Assembly: GCF_036867415.1 (NCBI RefSeq)
Contig: NZ_JBAJHU010000012.1
Location: forward strand, 1-64,000
Source of the DNA: Rossellomorea sp036867415
GTDB lineage: Bacteria > Bacillota > Bacilli > Bacillales > Bacillaceae_B
Direction of reading: 5' to 3'
Length of the DNA: 64,000 nt
Shown in pieces: positions 51,325 through 59,760 of the stretch. Below the pieces are notes generated by a model. It was not told where the DNA came from. It searched no databases and saw only the letters and a list, made by a program, of their open reading frames with translations. Numbering within the stretch: position 1 is the first letter of the stretch; every line of letters begins with the position of its first letter. A program made the position numbers and the translations under genes.

Positions 51325-52089
51325 ATGACTGGAACATTATGTGAGGAGTATCTCAAAGATATAGAAGAACACTTTTCAGGGTGGGACTTTTCATACATTA
51401 CTGAAACAGGACGAATGGATAACGGAATGCTGAGCTGGTCATATGGAAGCAAGGTGATTCCATACATTAGAAAATCCCGTGCTATGCTGGATATGGGAAC
51501 CGGGGGCGGAGAAATGTTGTCAAAATTCCAGCCGCTGCCGCCAATTACATGTGCCACTGAAGGCTATGCCCCGAACTTTCCGATTGCTAAACAACGGCTT
51601 GAACCTCTGGGCGTTAAAGTAAAAGAAATCAAAGAGGATAACCTCCTGCCATATGAGGGTAATAGTTTTGATCTTGTTATTAACAAGCATGAAGAGTATT
51701 CGGCAATCGAAGTTAAGCGAGTACTTTCGACAGAAGGAATTTTTATTACTCAACAGGTTGGCGGTCATGACTGTAATGAAATTAATCATGCATTGAGTGC
51801 TCCCGTTAACGATGACTTTATTCACTGGAATCTCGAATACGCAAGGAAAGAACTGGATCAGGAAGGGTTTGACGTTTTAGAATGGAAGGAAGAAGAACCT
51901 GTTCAGAGGTTTTATGATATTGGTGCGCTTGTGTACTATCTGAAAGCGATACCTTGGCAAATACCCGATTTTACGATAAACCGATATAAAGACGCCCTGA
52001 TTACCATACATAATACTATACAGACCAAAGGCTATTTTGAAGTGAATACGAACCGGTTCCTTTTGATTGCCACTATGAAAAGTAAATAA
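51325..52089 (+). CDS. SAM-dependent methyltransferase
   Basis: A 254-residue methyltransferase. The SAM loop is AMLDMGTGGGEMLSKFQPLP, the acidic loop ATEGYAPNFPIAKQRLEP, and motif III reads GNSFDLVINKHEEYSAIEVK. The divergence in motif III (NKHEEYS) is typical of a small Bacillus group without known substrate. GGAGGGGGA before ATG. It is followed by a small membrane gene 85 bases downstream. Confidence 0.8.
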   Translation: MTGTLCEEYLKDIEEHFSGWDFSYITETGRMDNGMLSWSYGSKVIPYIRKSRAMLDMGTGGGEMLSKFQPLPPITCATEGYAPNFPIAKQRLEPLGVKVKEIKEDNLLPYEGNSFDLVINKHEEYSAIEVKRVLSTEGIFITQQVGGHDCNEINHALSAPVNDDFIHWNLEYARKELDQEGFDVLEWKEEEPVQRFYDIGALVYYLKAIPWQIPDFTINRYKDALITIHNTIQTKGYFEVNTNRFLLIATMKSK

Positions 52090-52173
52090 AATGGATGTAT
52101 AACCGGCTCCAGGTTTGGTAAAGGTCTTTTCCTTGCTTTTAAAGATAATAGCAAATAAGAAAGGATGATACTA

Positions 52174-52377
52174 TTGAAATGGTTGACCGCTTCAGACTTT
52201 CTGGCTCCTTCAAACCCTTATGCCGCTCTATTATTCGGACTGATTTTCACAGCAATCGTGGCGACTTCTATTTGGATCGAAACGAAGCAGAAACGCACAT
52301 TATTCGTTGCTGTAATAGCAGGAGCAGTAACGACTTTTGCCGGTGTGGGGATATTGAACATGATGGGGTTTTATTAA
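52174..52377 (+). CDS. Small two-helix membrane protein
   Basis: A 67-residue protein with two hydrophobic segments (YAALLFGLIFTAIVATSIWI and LFVAVIAGAVTTFAGVGILN) joined by a basic turn (ETKQKR). TTG 52174 follows AAAGGATG; the ATG at 52165 overlaps that site. Hairpin topology in the membrane with both ends outside is likely. Function unknown. It is ten bases before the HAD gene. Confidence 0.7.
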   Translation: MKWLTASDFLAPSNPYAALLFGLIFTAIVATSIWIETKQKRTLFVAVIAGAVTTFAGVGILNMMGFY

Positions 52378-52387
52378 GGAGAATCGT

Positions 52388-53107
52388 ATGTCTAAACAAA
52401 AGTATGAGGTTTTATTATTTGATCTGGATGATACATTATTCAACCATACCTACTGCTATAAGAAAGCAGTTAAGGATATAGTTAATAGTTATGAAGAATT
52501 GAATCACATTGATGATGAACAATTCTTTATTTCTTTTCAGAAAAACAACCACACACTTTGGAAAGAATTCCAGTCTAAAGAACTCTCATTTCACGAATTC
52601 ACTCTGAAAAGGCTGAAGATGACTCTTAATCATTTCTCAGTAAACATTAGCCTTGAAAAAATAAGAAGAATCAACGAAAGTTACCATGAGAACTATTTAA
52701 GGAATATCGAGCCTGATTCAGATATGCATAATTTGTTGAAACAATTGAAAAACACCTATCAGTTGGGGATCGTGACGAATGGCACCAGTTATAATGCTTA
52801 CAAAAAGGTTAGACGTCTAGGTTTAGTCGACTGCTTCAACGATGAGCACATCATTATTTCAGAAGAAGCAGGACACAGCAAGCCACACCCTCCTATCTTT
52901 TACCATGTACTGGAGCTATTCAAAATCAACCCTGAAAAAACCCTTTTCATAGGCGATAATTATTATACGGATATTTGCGGAGCCCATTCAGTGGGCATGG
53001 ATACTTTGTGGGTCAATCATTTTAATCTTGATCCTCCAATGGACTATGTCCCGACTTACGATGTAAAAAATATTTTTCATCTAAAAAGAGTAATTAAGAC
53101 AGTATAA
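52388..53107 (+). CDS. HAD-superfamily hydrolase
   Basis: A 239-residue phosphatase of the YjjG/YfnB-like group. D12-L-D14-D-T is the nucleophile motif (LLFDLDDTLFNH), GIVTNGTSYNA holds the second motif, and SKPHPPIF with FIGDNYYTDICGAHSVGMD carries the lysine and final aspartates. Relatives remove phosphate from pyrimidine nucleotides, including damaged ones. AAGGAG precedes ATG. Confidence 0.85.
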   Translation: MSKQKYEVLLFDLDDTLFNHTYCYKKAVKDIVNSYEELNHIDDEQFFISFQKNNHTLWKEFQSKELSFHEFTLKRLKMTLNHFSVNISLEKIRRINESYHENYLRNIEPDSDMHNLLKQLKNTYQLGIVTNGTSYNAYKKVRRLGLVDCFNDEHIIISEEAGHSKPHPPIFYHVLELFKINPEKTLFIGDNYYTDICGAHSVGMDTLWVNHFNLDPPMDYVPTYDVKNIFHLKRVIKTV

Positions 53108-53113
53108 AGAAAA

Positions 53114-53141
53114 CCGCAGCAGTGTTTACAAACTGCTGCGG
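53114..53141. terminator. Hairpin between convergent genes
   Basis: CCGCAGCAGT pairs perfectly with ACTGCTGCGG around eight bases. There is no T run on the plus strand, but on the minus strand TTTTCTTT follows. Confidence 0.65.
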
Positions 53142-53150
53142 AACGATAAA

Positions 53151-53624
53151 TCATTGATTGCTGATCTTATCCTGAAATTCTTTTAGCTTGTTCATTGTAT
53201 CCTCTGATAAGGTTTTTAGATTTTTGATGTCAGGACTATCTTTTTTTGCTTCTTCAATTAACGGATAGAGGCTTTGTTCAATGTTTTCGTAATCTTCAGG
53301 GTGGTTATCTTCTATTTGTTTTTCAATTTTATCCCATTTCTCTTCAATCTTCTTTCCCTGCTCATTTAATTTCTCTGTATCTTCAGAAGGGTTTGTTAAA
53401 GACATCGATAACTCTTCTACTGACTTTGTTGTTTCATCAAGACCTGTTCCAAGTTCACCCTTTTCATTATCTGGATCATCCATCGGTTTTCCATCTCCTG
53501 ATGCCGGCTCTGAATCCTCGGCAGGTGTCACTTCTTTTACTTCATCCGCATTGTCATTTCCAATGCAGCCTCCGAGATACAAACTGCCAATTAAGATAAA
53601 GCTGAACAGTTTAAAGTTATTCAC
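53151..53624 (-). CDS. Lipoprotein of unknown function
   Basis: A 157-residue protein. A signal peptide ends in the lipobox LYLGGC, so it should be anchored to the outer face of the membrane. The mature part is acidic and probably coiled coil (KLNEQGKKIEEKWDKIEKQI). GTG start with a GGAGG site. No family recognised. It is divergent from the nucleotidyltransferase at 53782. Confidence 0.8.
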   Translation of the reverse strand: MNNFKLFSFILIGSLYLGGCIGNDNADEVKEVTPAEDSEPASGDGKPMDDPDNEKGELGTGLDETTKSVEELSMSLTNPSEDTEKLNEQGKKIEEKWDKIEKQIEDNHPEDYENIEQSLYPLIEEAKKDSPDIKNLKTLSEDTMNKLKEFQDKISNQ

Positions 53625-53781
53625 GTTGCCGCCTCCTTTACCTGTTTACACCCATTTTTCCCAATTTAGTCGAAACCAAACGAGGTAATAATACTCAAGA
53701 AAGCAGGTGAGCAATTTAGACCATTCCCTAAAAAAAGATACGTTAATATGATTATTACGAGGAAAGGAGAGGAATTGAATA

Positions 53782-54513
53782 TTGAAACGGATCGAACCCG
53801 CTCCAGCAGCAAAATTATTCACAGAAGAAAACTTTTCTGCGAGCGCAATCGTCATATTAGGGGGGAGTGTGGTGAGGGGCGAAGCCAGCAGCACTTCCGA
53901 CTTGGATATTGTCGTAATTGATGAAGAAATTCGTTCTGCATACCGTGAATCATTTTATGCATACGATTGGCCGATTGAAGTATTTGTCCATAACGAGGAA
54001 ACTCTGTATCAATACTTTATGAAGGATTGTGAAAGAGCCAGACCCTCTTTACCAAGGATGGTCGCCGAAGGAATCATCATTCAGGACAATGGAAAGAGCA
54101 GCACCTTCAAGGCAGCAGCAGAGAAGTTACTGAGTGCCGGACCTCAAGAGTGGAATCCACCAACCATCACATTGAAAAGGTATTTACTAACCGACCTGCT
54201 TGATGATTTCGTTGGAAGCGAACATCATGGGGAAAGTATTTTTATTGCAGGCAGTCTTGCAGAAGCCCTGCATGAATTTGTTTTACGTACCAATCAAAGG
54301 TGGATAGGTTCTTCAAAATGGATCGTACGGGCATTGAAGGAATACGATCTGATATTTGCTGATAGATTTGTAGTCAGCTTTGAAGACTTCTACAAAACAG
54401 GAAATAAACATGCTGTGGTAAAACTGGTTGATACAGTGCTGCAGCCGCATGGCGGCAGGCTGTTTCATGGTTTTTCATTAGGGAAGCAGCAAGAAAGTTT
54501 TGATAAACGGTAG
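53782..54513 (+). CDS. Nucleotidyltransferase domain protein
   Basis: A 243-residue protein with a clear polymerase-beta core: VILGGSVVRGEASSTSDLDI, in which GGS and the D-L-D pair are the active-site residues. The C-terminal half is helical (HGESIFIAGSLAEALHEFVL). This is the layout of antibiotic adenylyltransferases and of many uncharacterised proteins. TTG start behind GGAGAGG. The second such protein of this window (see 8197). Confidence 0.75.
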   Translation: MKRIEPAPAAKLFTEENFSASAIVILGGSVVRGEASSTSDLDIVVIDEEIRSAYRESFYAYDWPIEVFVHNEETLYQYFMKDCERARPSLPRMVAEGIIIQDNGKSSTFKAAAEKLLSAGPQEWNPPTITLKRYLLTDLLDDFVGSEHHGESIFIAGSLAEALHEFVLRTNQRWIGSSKWIVRALKEYDLIFADRFVVSFEDFYKTGNKHAVVKLVDTVLQPHGGRLFHGFSLGKQQESFDKR

Positions 54514-54528
54514 CCGGAAGGTGAGGTG

Positions 54529-54600
54529 ATGACTGTGACCACACTACTTGTCGTGTTAGGGTGTATTATCAGTGTGCTTGCAGTGGGTTATTTAGAATAG
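54529..54600 (+). CDS. Very small membrane peptide
   Basis: A 23-residue ORF (MTVTTLLVVLGCIISVLAVG, then YLE) with GGAAGG seven bases before ATG, starting 16 bases after the nucleotidyltransferase stop. It is nearly one transmembrane helix. Too short to be certain. Confidence 0.45.
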   Translation: MTVTTLLVVLGCIISVLAVGYLE

Positions 54601-54690
54601 ACAGAAACTACCCGTCTTATAAAATTGAGCAGTTTTGAAATCAAGTAATTTAATTGTAATAAATGTAATAAATTCTCCCAAGGCTTAAAA

Positions 54691-54820
54691 TTCTGGCACC
54701 ACGGATGCTGCCAGAACGGGCTATCCTGGATGGAAAACTTTTCATGTATTCTCCTATTAAACTATTCCTTACACAGTTTCTGATAAGAAAATAAGGGATT
54801 CTGGAGCAAGAATCCTCCCT
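54691..54820. other. Intergenic region with two hairpins
   Basis: The 54601-54929 gap has no ORF. TTCTGGCA pairs with TGCCAGAA (54691-54716), with a T run on the minus strand only. AGGGATTCT pairs with AGAATCCTCCCT around 54794-54820. Their genes are not obvious; the first could end a transcript from the minus strand. Confidence 0.45.
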
Positions 54821-54929
54821 TTGCAGTGTTAAATGCTTAAACGGAATTTACACAATTGTAAATTCGTGGTAACCCTCTGCTTGATGCTTCATAGTAGAAT
54901 GGATTCATACCGGCAAAGGGGGCAGGAAG

Positions 54930-55634
54930 ATGACGGAAACAATTTATAATGAAGAGGAATTGCTTAGAATGCTCGACTCACTTTTAAGAGAACCAGATGT
55001 ATTCTGGACAGAGTTTTATCGTGACCGTGAAAAGAAAATCCCATTTTTCAAAAATATACCTGATGAAAATTTGGTGAGTTACCACAATAACGGACTATTG
55101 ACTTCGGGCAAAGTCTTAGAATTGGGGTGCGGTCCCGGAAGAAATGCCATTTACCTGGCCAGGCAGGGATGGGAGGTGGATGCAGTAGATGTATCTGATA
55201 CTTCACTCCAATGGGCAAAAGAACGCGCAGCAGAAAGTAATGTTTCAATCTATTTTATACATAAAAATATTTTTGATTTAGACATCGAAGAAGGGGAGTA
55301 TGATTTAATTTATGATTCAGGCTGCTTTCATCATGTTGCTCCGCACAGAAGACTGAGTTATACAAAATTAATCAACAAAGCTTTAAAGAAGGGAGGTCAT
55401 TTTGCGCTCACTTCATTCGTTCCTGGCGGAAAGCTTGGAGGTGCTGTTATGACCGATTGGGAAGTATACAGAACAGGCTCTCTCCGAGGGGGTCTGGGGT
55501 ACGACAAAACGAAATTAGAACAAATTTTTTCAGATTTTGAATCAGTCGAAATCAGGAAAATGAACGATATGGATGAAATTCAGCAGATGTTCGGAATATC
55601 CGAATTGATCGCTGCATTATTCAAAAAGATATAG
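54930..55634 (+). CDS. Class I SAM-dependent methyltransferase
   Basis: A 234-residue enzyme. Motif I is KVLELGCGPGRNAIYLARQG, the acidic loop is VDAVDVSDTSLQWAKERA, and motif III reads YDLIYDSGCFHHVAPHRR. These fit the thiopurine/tellurite-type small-molecule methyltransferases (Methyltransf_25). GGCAGGAAG precedes ATG. A perfect bidirectional terminator overlaps its stop. Confidence 0.85.
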   Translation: MTETIYNEEELLRMLDSLLREPDVFWTEFYRDREKKIPFFKNIPDENLVSYHNNGLLTSGKVLELGCGPGRNAIYLARQGWEVDAVDVSDTSLQWAKERAAESNVSIYFIHKNIFDLDIEEGEYDLIYDSGCFHHVAPHRRLSYTKLINKALKKGGHFALTSFVPGGKLGGAVMTDWEVYRTGSLRGGLGYDKTKLEQIFSDFESVEIRKMNDMDEIQQMFGISELIAALFKKI

Positions 55635-55678
55635 AAAGAAAAAAACGTTCATTGTTTCTGAACGTTTTTTTCTTTCTA
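55632..55678. terminator. Bidirectional terminator with 20-bp perfect arms
   Basis: TAGAAAGAAAAAAACGTTCA and its exact complement, seven-base loop. Serves the methyltransferase and the convergent Spo0M-like gene. Confidence 0.9.
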
Positions 55679-55684
55679 TAACTG

Positions 55685-56080
55685 CTAAGCTATGATTCTA
55701 AAATCATCATGGTCGACTCTGTTTATACCATCATCGAAAACAAGTCGAGTGACAAGCTTGTAAGAGATTGATTCACTGCTTGGCGGGTAAGAATCCGCAA
55801 GTCTGCATGAGAAACTGATTCTTTTGAGTTCATTCACTTTCATGGTCGATGAACTCAAAATGGTATTGTGATGAAGGACAGCGTACCTGTCACTGTTGTG
55901 ATCATACTGTAACAGCTCTGTTTCGATGCGTTTAAGCTTTTGCTCGATCCGGCCGCCGATGATTTCATATTCGCCTTGAATGACTTCACCAGGACGGTAA
56001 TCTTCTTTATTCAAAACCAAATCAATTTTTGTAGATCCGATACCGAATCTGCACATCAGTTTACTAAACATCACTGCCAT
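55685..56080 (-). CDS. Half-length Spo0M-family (arrestin-like) protein
   Basis: A 131-residue protein matching the N-terminal half of Spo0M: FGIGSTKIDLVLNKEDYRPG, then KQKLKRIETELLQYD. It is the second such protein of the window (see 38357) and aligns with it through the whole length. Neither has the C-terminal arrestin-like half of the long form. GAGAGG is close to ATG. The 56081-56393 gap upstream shows no further ORF that I can support. Confidence 0.8.
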   Translation of the reverse strand: MAVMFSKLMCRFGIGSTKIDLVLNKEDYRPGEVIQGEYEIIGGRIEQKLKRIETELLQYDHNSDRYAVLHHNTILSSSTMKVNELKRISFSCRLADSYPPSSESISYKLVTRLVFDDGINRVDHDDFRIIA

Positions 56081-56393
56081 TCAACCTCTCAATCATCTGG
56101 TTACCAATTCTGCTTGGAGAGTTTTGGTTTCATTTTTCATTAGATTCATTTCAAATTCAAACCCTATTGTAAGAGAAAGAAACGGTACTGTCCAGACCCC
56201 TTTGTCGACAAATTTTGCAGTAACAAAGTCATTTTCAGAATCCGATAAAAAACGAATATTGTCTCATTAACTTTTTCTCACAATCTTTAATAATCCGAAC
56301 CATTAATGGTAAAACAAGGTAGTAAAATAGACTGTTTTCCGATACAATATTGGCAGGTAATTATATTTTTACTAAATTAAGGGAGTTTTTTCA

Positions 56394-58559
56394 TTGAAGG
56401 GGAAAAAGCAGAAAAATAAAAAGAAAAATACGCTGCCATTTAGAATGAACATCCTGTTTTTTGCAGTATTTATCTTATTCACGTTATTGATTCTTAGACT
56501 CGGCATCGTTCAAATCGTTCACGGCAATGATTATCTCAAAGAAGTCCAGCGAACCGAGAATGTAAAAGCAAATAACGGCAGTCCTCCCAGAGGGAAAATT
56601 TATGACCGCTACCGAAATGTCATAGTCGACAACGTCCCTATGAACGCAATTACCTATACAAGGACGCAATCAACAAAGCCTGACGAGATGCTGAAGGTTG
56701 CAAGGAAACTGGCCGAGCTGATTGAAATGAAATCAGATAAAATCACTGATCGCGACAGACAGGACTTCTGGCTCATTACTCATCCGGATGAAGCAGAAGA
56801 GCTGGTTTCAACAGATGAAATCAAGAAACTGGAAGATACCGAAGATTTAACAAAAGATGATGTTAATAAAAAGATCTATCAAATGCAGCTTGACCGTATT
56901 ACAAAAGAAAACATTGAATCATTCAATGAAGATGAACTAGAAGTACTGGCGATATTCAGGGAGTTTAATACAGGCTATGCATTATCTCCCCAAATCGTTA
57001 AGAATGAAGGTGTATCAACAGAAGAAATGGCAAGGGTGAATGAAAACCTTGCCAAGATGCCCGGCGTCAACGTGACGACAGATTGGATGAGACGCTATTC
57101 AGGTGATGACACATTGCGATCCATCCTGGGGAAGGTATCATCAGCCGAGCAGGGACTTCCAAGTGAACTCGTAAACTCTTATACAGCCAAAGGATATGCC
57201 CTGAATGACCGGGTGGGAACAAGTTACGTAGAATCCCAGTACGAAGATGTCCTAAAAGGACAGAAGGAAGAAATCGAATATATCACCAAAAACGGAAGCG
57301 TCCTTGAAGAGCAGCTTGTAAAAGAAGGGCACAGCGGTAAAGATGTTGTGTTGACCATTGATATGAAGCTGCAGAAGGAAGTGGAGAAGATAGTGGAGGA
57401 GGAGCTGAGTAAGCAGGCAGCGAAATATTGGGAATCGCCTTATCTAGATCGAGCATTTGTGGTGATGATGGATCCTCATACCGGGGAAATTATGTCAATG
57501 GTTGGAAAGAAATATGGTGAAAACGCAAATGGACAAACAGAGCTTCAGGATTATGCACTGGGCACATTCACATCAGCTTATGAGGCTGGCTCCGCAGTGA
57601 AAGGTGCCACTGTTTTGACTGGATATATGACTGATAAGTTAAATATAGGTGACGTATTGTATGATGCACCTATGATGATAGGTGGGGAACTGAAAAGCTC
57701 ATGGTTTAATGCCTCACAAGGAAGTAAGTATTTATCAGATATTCAAGCTTTGGAAATTTCATCAAATGTTTATATGTTTAAAACTGCACTAAAAATTGCA
57801 AATGCACCTACCACACACAATCAAGAGTTTGTTGATATTGACCTGGAAGCCTTTGACACTATGCGAAACCATTTTAGTCAAGTTGGTTTAGGTGTAAAGA
57901 CGGGAATTGATCTGCCAGGTGAAACCTATGGTCTAAAGGGCCTTGAAAAAAAACCCGGATTACTTCTTGACCTTGCAATCGGGCAATATGATTTATATAC
58001 CCCCATGCAGCTTGCGCAGTATGTTTCATCTATCGCAAATGACGGCTATCGCATTGAACCTCATATCATGAAAGAAATACGTGAACCATATCACGAGAAA
58101 AACAAGATTGGACCGATTGTTTACGAGAATAAACCTAAGGTCCTAAATAGAATAAATGTTTCAGAAAGAGAACTGCAGCAGGTTCAAGATGGATTCTACC
58201 AAGTGGCACATGGATCCAGGGGTACAGCACGTGTTCAATTTAGGGATGCTCCTTATAACGCTGCTGCTAAATCAGGTACCGCTGAATCATTTTATAATGG
58301 AAAAGATACTTATAATACAACCTTGATCGGTTACGCCCCTTTTAATAATCCTGAAATTGCCTATTCGGTTGTGGTGCCTTGGTCACATCAGGACACGGAT
58401 CCCGGAGTCAATAAAACAATAGCCAAACGCATAATGGACAAATACTTCGAACTAAAAAAAGAAGCTGAAAAAGATGGTTTATTTGAAACATCCGTTGAAG
58501 GAGAAGTTCGGGTCATGGATGATTCAGATGGTCAATCACAGACGGAAACCGGAGAGTAA
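56394..58559 (+). CDS. Class B penicillin-binding protein (PbpA/PbpH type transpeptidase)
   Basis: A 721-residue protein. An N-terminal membrane anchor (FFAVFILFTLLILRLGIVQI) is followed by a dimerisation domain (RGKIYDRYRNVIVDNVP) and the transpeptidase: S400-A-V-K in YEAGSAVKGATV, S456-S-N in EISSNVYM and K626-S-G-T in AAKSGTAES. Length and anchor match B. subtilis PbpA/PbpH, which build the side wall with MreC/RodA. TTG start behind AAGGGAG. An acidic tail follows the catalytic domain. Confidence 0.93.
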   Translation: MKGKKQKNKKKNTLPFRMNILFFAVFILFTLLILRLGIVQIVHGNDYLKEVQRTENVKANNGSPPRGKIYDRYRNVIVDNVPMNAITYTRTQSTKPDEMLKVARKLAELIEMKSDKITDRDRQDFWLITHPDEAEELVSTDEIKKLEDTEDLTKDDVNKKIYQMQLDRITKENIESFNEDELEVLAIFREFNTGYALSPQIVKNEGVSTEEMARVNENLAKMPGVNVTTDWMRRYSGDDTLRSILGKVSSAEQGLPSELVNSYTAKGYALNDRVGTSYVESQYEDVLKGQKEEIEYITKNGSVLEEQLVKEGHSGKDVVLTIDMKLQKEVEKIVEEELSKQAAKYWESPYLDRAFVVMMDPHTGEIMSMVGKKYGENANGQTELQDYALGTFTSAYEAGSAVKGATVLTGYMTDKLNIGDVLYDAPMMIGGELKSSWFNASQGSKYLSDIQALEISSNVYMFKTALKIANAPTTHNQEFVDIDLEAFDTMRNHFSQVGLGVKTGIDLPGETYGLKGLEKKPGLLLDLAIGQYDLYTPMQLAQYVSSIANDGYRIEPHIMKEIREPYHEKNKIGPIVYENKPKVLNRINVSERELQQVQDGFYQVAHGSRGTARVQFRDAPYNAAAKSGTAESFYNGKDTYNTTLIGYAPFNNPEIAYSVVVPWSHQDTDPGVNKTIAKRIMDKYFELKKEAEKDGLFETSVEGEVRVMDDSDGQSQTETGE

Positions 58560-58632
58560 CGAAAAAAGCGCAGTTCACAGCAATCATTATCACAATAATG
58601 GATTGCGGAATTTTCTAAAGTATTCAATAATA

Positions 58633-58658
58633 TGAAACTTTTCTTCAGGTAACTCGTA
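58633..58658 (+). promoter_or_regulatory. Sigma-W-type promoter
   Basis: TGAAAC (58633-58638) and CGTA (58655-58658) are 16 bases apart, the exact ECF sigma-W consensus of Bacillus. The only gene downstream in range is the 52-residue membrane protein at 58712. Confidence 0.65.
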
Positions 58659-58711
58659 TATAGTAGTGAGCATAGGGTTTATTATCCTTATCTGTATAAG
58701 GAGGGGTTGAT

Positions 58712-58870
58712 ATGCTATGGTTCATCATTGGTTTAGCTATATTTTTCGCAGTAATCAGCGCAGCTTTGAGACGAAAAACATCACGCTTTCAGGATCCGAA
58801 TGCCAGTGAGCGTCAAATACAGGAAGAAGAAAGAATCAAAGCAGGCAGCTGGTTTGGCGGTGGTCAATAA
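58712..58870 (+). CDS. Small envelope-stress membrane protein
   Basis: A 52-residue ORF with a strong ribosome site (AAGGAGGGG). One N-terminal transmembrane helix (MLWFIIGLAIFFAVISAAL) is followed by a charged cytosolic tail (RQIQEEERIKAGSWFGGG). A consensus sigma-W promoter lies upstream, which suggests induction by cell-envelope stress. Unknown function. A terminator follows. Confidence 0.75.
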   Translation: MLWFIIGLAIFFAVISAALRRKTSRFQDPNASERQIQEEERIKAGSWFGGGQ

Positions 58871-58875
58871 TTTCG

Positions 58876-58909
58876 GGGATGCATGAGTGTTTTCACATGC
58901 ATCCCTTTT
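58876..58909 (+). terminator. Rho-independent terminator
   Basis: GGGATGCATG pairs perfectly with CATGCATCCC and is followed by TTTT. Confidence 0.85.
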
Positions 58910-58961
58910 AGTTAAATACAGGTTGTATTTATTGCAAAACACATAGAGAGGAAGTTAGACG

Positions 58962-59531
58962 ATGAAAACCGAATACGACATCATTCAGTTAATTAAACAA
59001 GATGAGTGGATGATGAAAATCATTAAAGCAGTTCATACACTTGATTTGCCGGATAGCTGGGTTTGTGCAGGATTCATTCGGACAAAGGTATGGGACACAT
59101 TGCACAGGAATAAACTTCGGTCCAATCTCGCTGATATTGATGTAGTGTATTTTGACCCCGATAATATTTCAGAAGAAAACGAGAAGAAATATGAACAAAT
59201 ACTCCACGGAATAATGCCTGTTGAGCCATGGTCAGTAAAAAACCAGGCAAGAATGCATGTCATAAATGGTGAAGAGCCTTATACGTCGACAATCGATGCT
59301 GTATCCCGTTTTCCGGAAACGGCCACTTCGATTGCAGTAAGGTTTATTAACGATGATGAGATCATCCTTGCTTCTCCATGGGGTATCGATGATTTACTGA
59401 CTATGCAAATTAAGCCCACACCTTTTTTTATACAAAAAAAAGAGTTATCGATCATTTATAATGAAAGGATACATAGGAAGAAGTGGAAAGACAAATGGCC
59501 AATGGCAGAAATCCATTGCCTGTATCCATAA
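58962..59531 (+). CDS. Nucleotidyltransferase family 6 protein (DUF925)
   Basis: A 189-residue protein: VCAGFIRTKVWDTLHRNKL and LADIDVVYFDPDN have the G-F-I-R and D-x-D features of the NTP_transf_6 family. ARMHVINGEEPYTSTIDAVSRFPETAT and ASPWGIDDLLTMQIKPTP follow as in YiaA-like members. Presumed nucleotidyl transfer to an unknown acceptor. GAGAGGAAG precedes ATG. Confidence 0.82.
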   Translation: MKTEYDIIQLIKQDEWMMKIIKAVHTLDLPDSWVCAGFIRTKVWDTLHRNKLRSNLADIDVVYFDPDNISEENEKKYEQILHGIMPVEPWSVKNQARMHVINGEEPYTSTIDAVSRFPETATSIAVRFINDDEIILASPWGIDDLLTMQIKPTPFFIQKKELSIIYNERIHRKKWKDKWPMAEIHCLYP

Positions 59532-59562
59532 TGATGAACACTGCTTCCCATCCTGCCTTCCT

Positions 59563-59684
59563 CGTATAGATGATATCTGTCAATCGTCTGAGAAGGGACA
59601 CTATACGATTTTCCCGAAAAAGTGTATACTTATTTAGAGTAATTTTCTCTCAGCCAAAAACCTGAAGAGGTTTTGGCATTTTTT
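59563..59684 (+). promoter_or_regulatory. Structured leader with a terminator before the CNNM/CorC gene
   Basis: TCGTATAG/CTATACGA stems enclose 59562-59608. A TATACT box is at 59625, then AGAG/CTCT, and a strong terminator (GCCAAAAACCT with AGGTTTTGGC, T run) ends at 59684, 76 bases before the next start. It may end the previous gene or act as an attenuator for the transporter gene. Confidence 0.45.
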
Positions 59685-59760
59685 CAATTGAACAGATTAT
59701 GTCTGTTTGATCAGTCAAATAGTAGAAATAGATAAACATCATTAGGAGAGTGACGTTTTT

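Noticed and set aside
52179..52481. 100-codon plus-strand ORF overlapping the small membrane gene and the HAD gene
   Set aside because: Both overlapped frames have clear ribosome sites and protein features; this one has neither.
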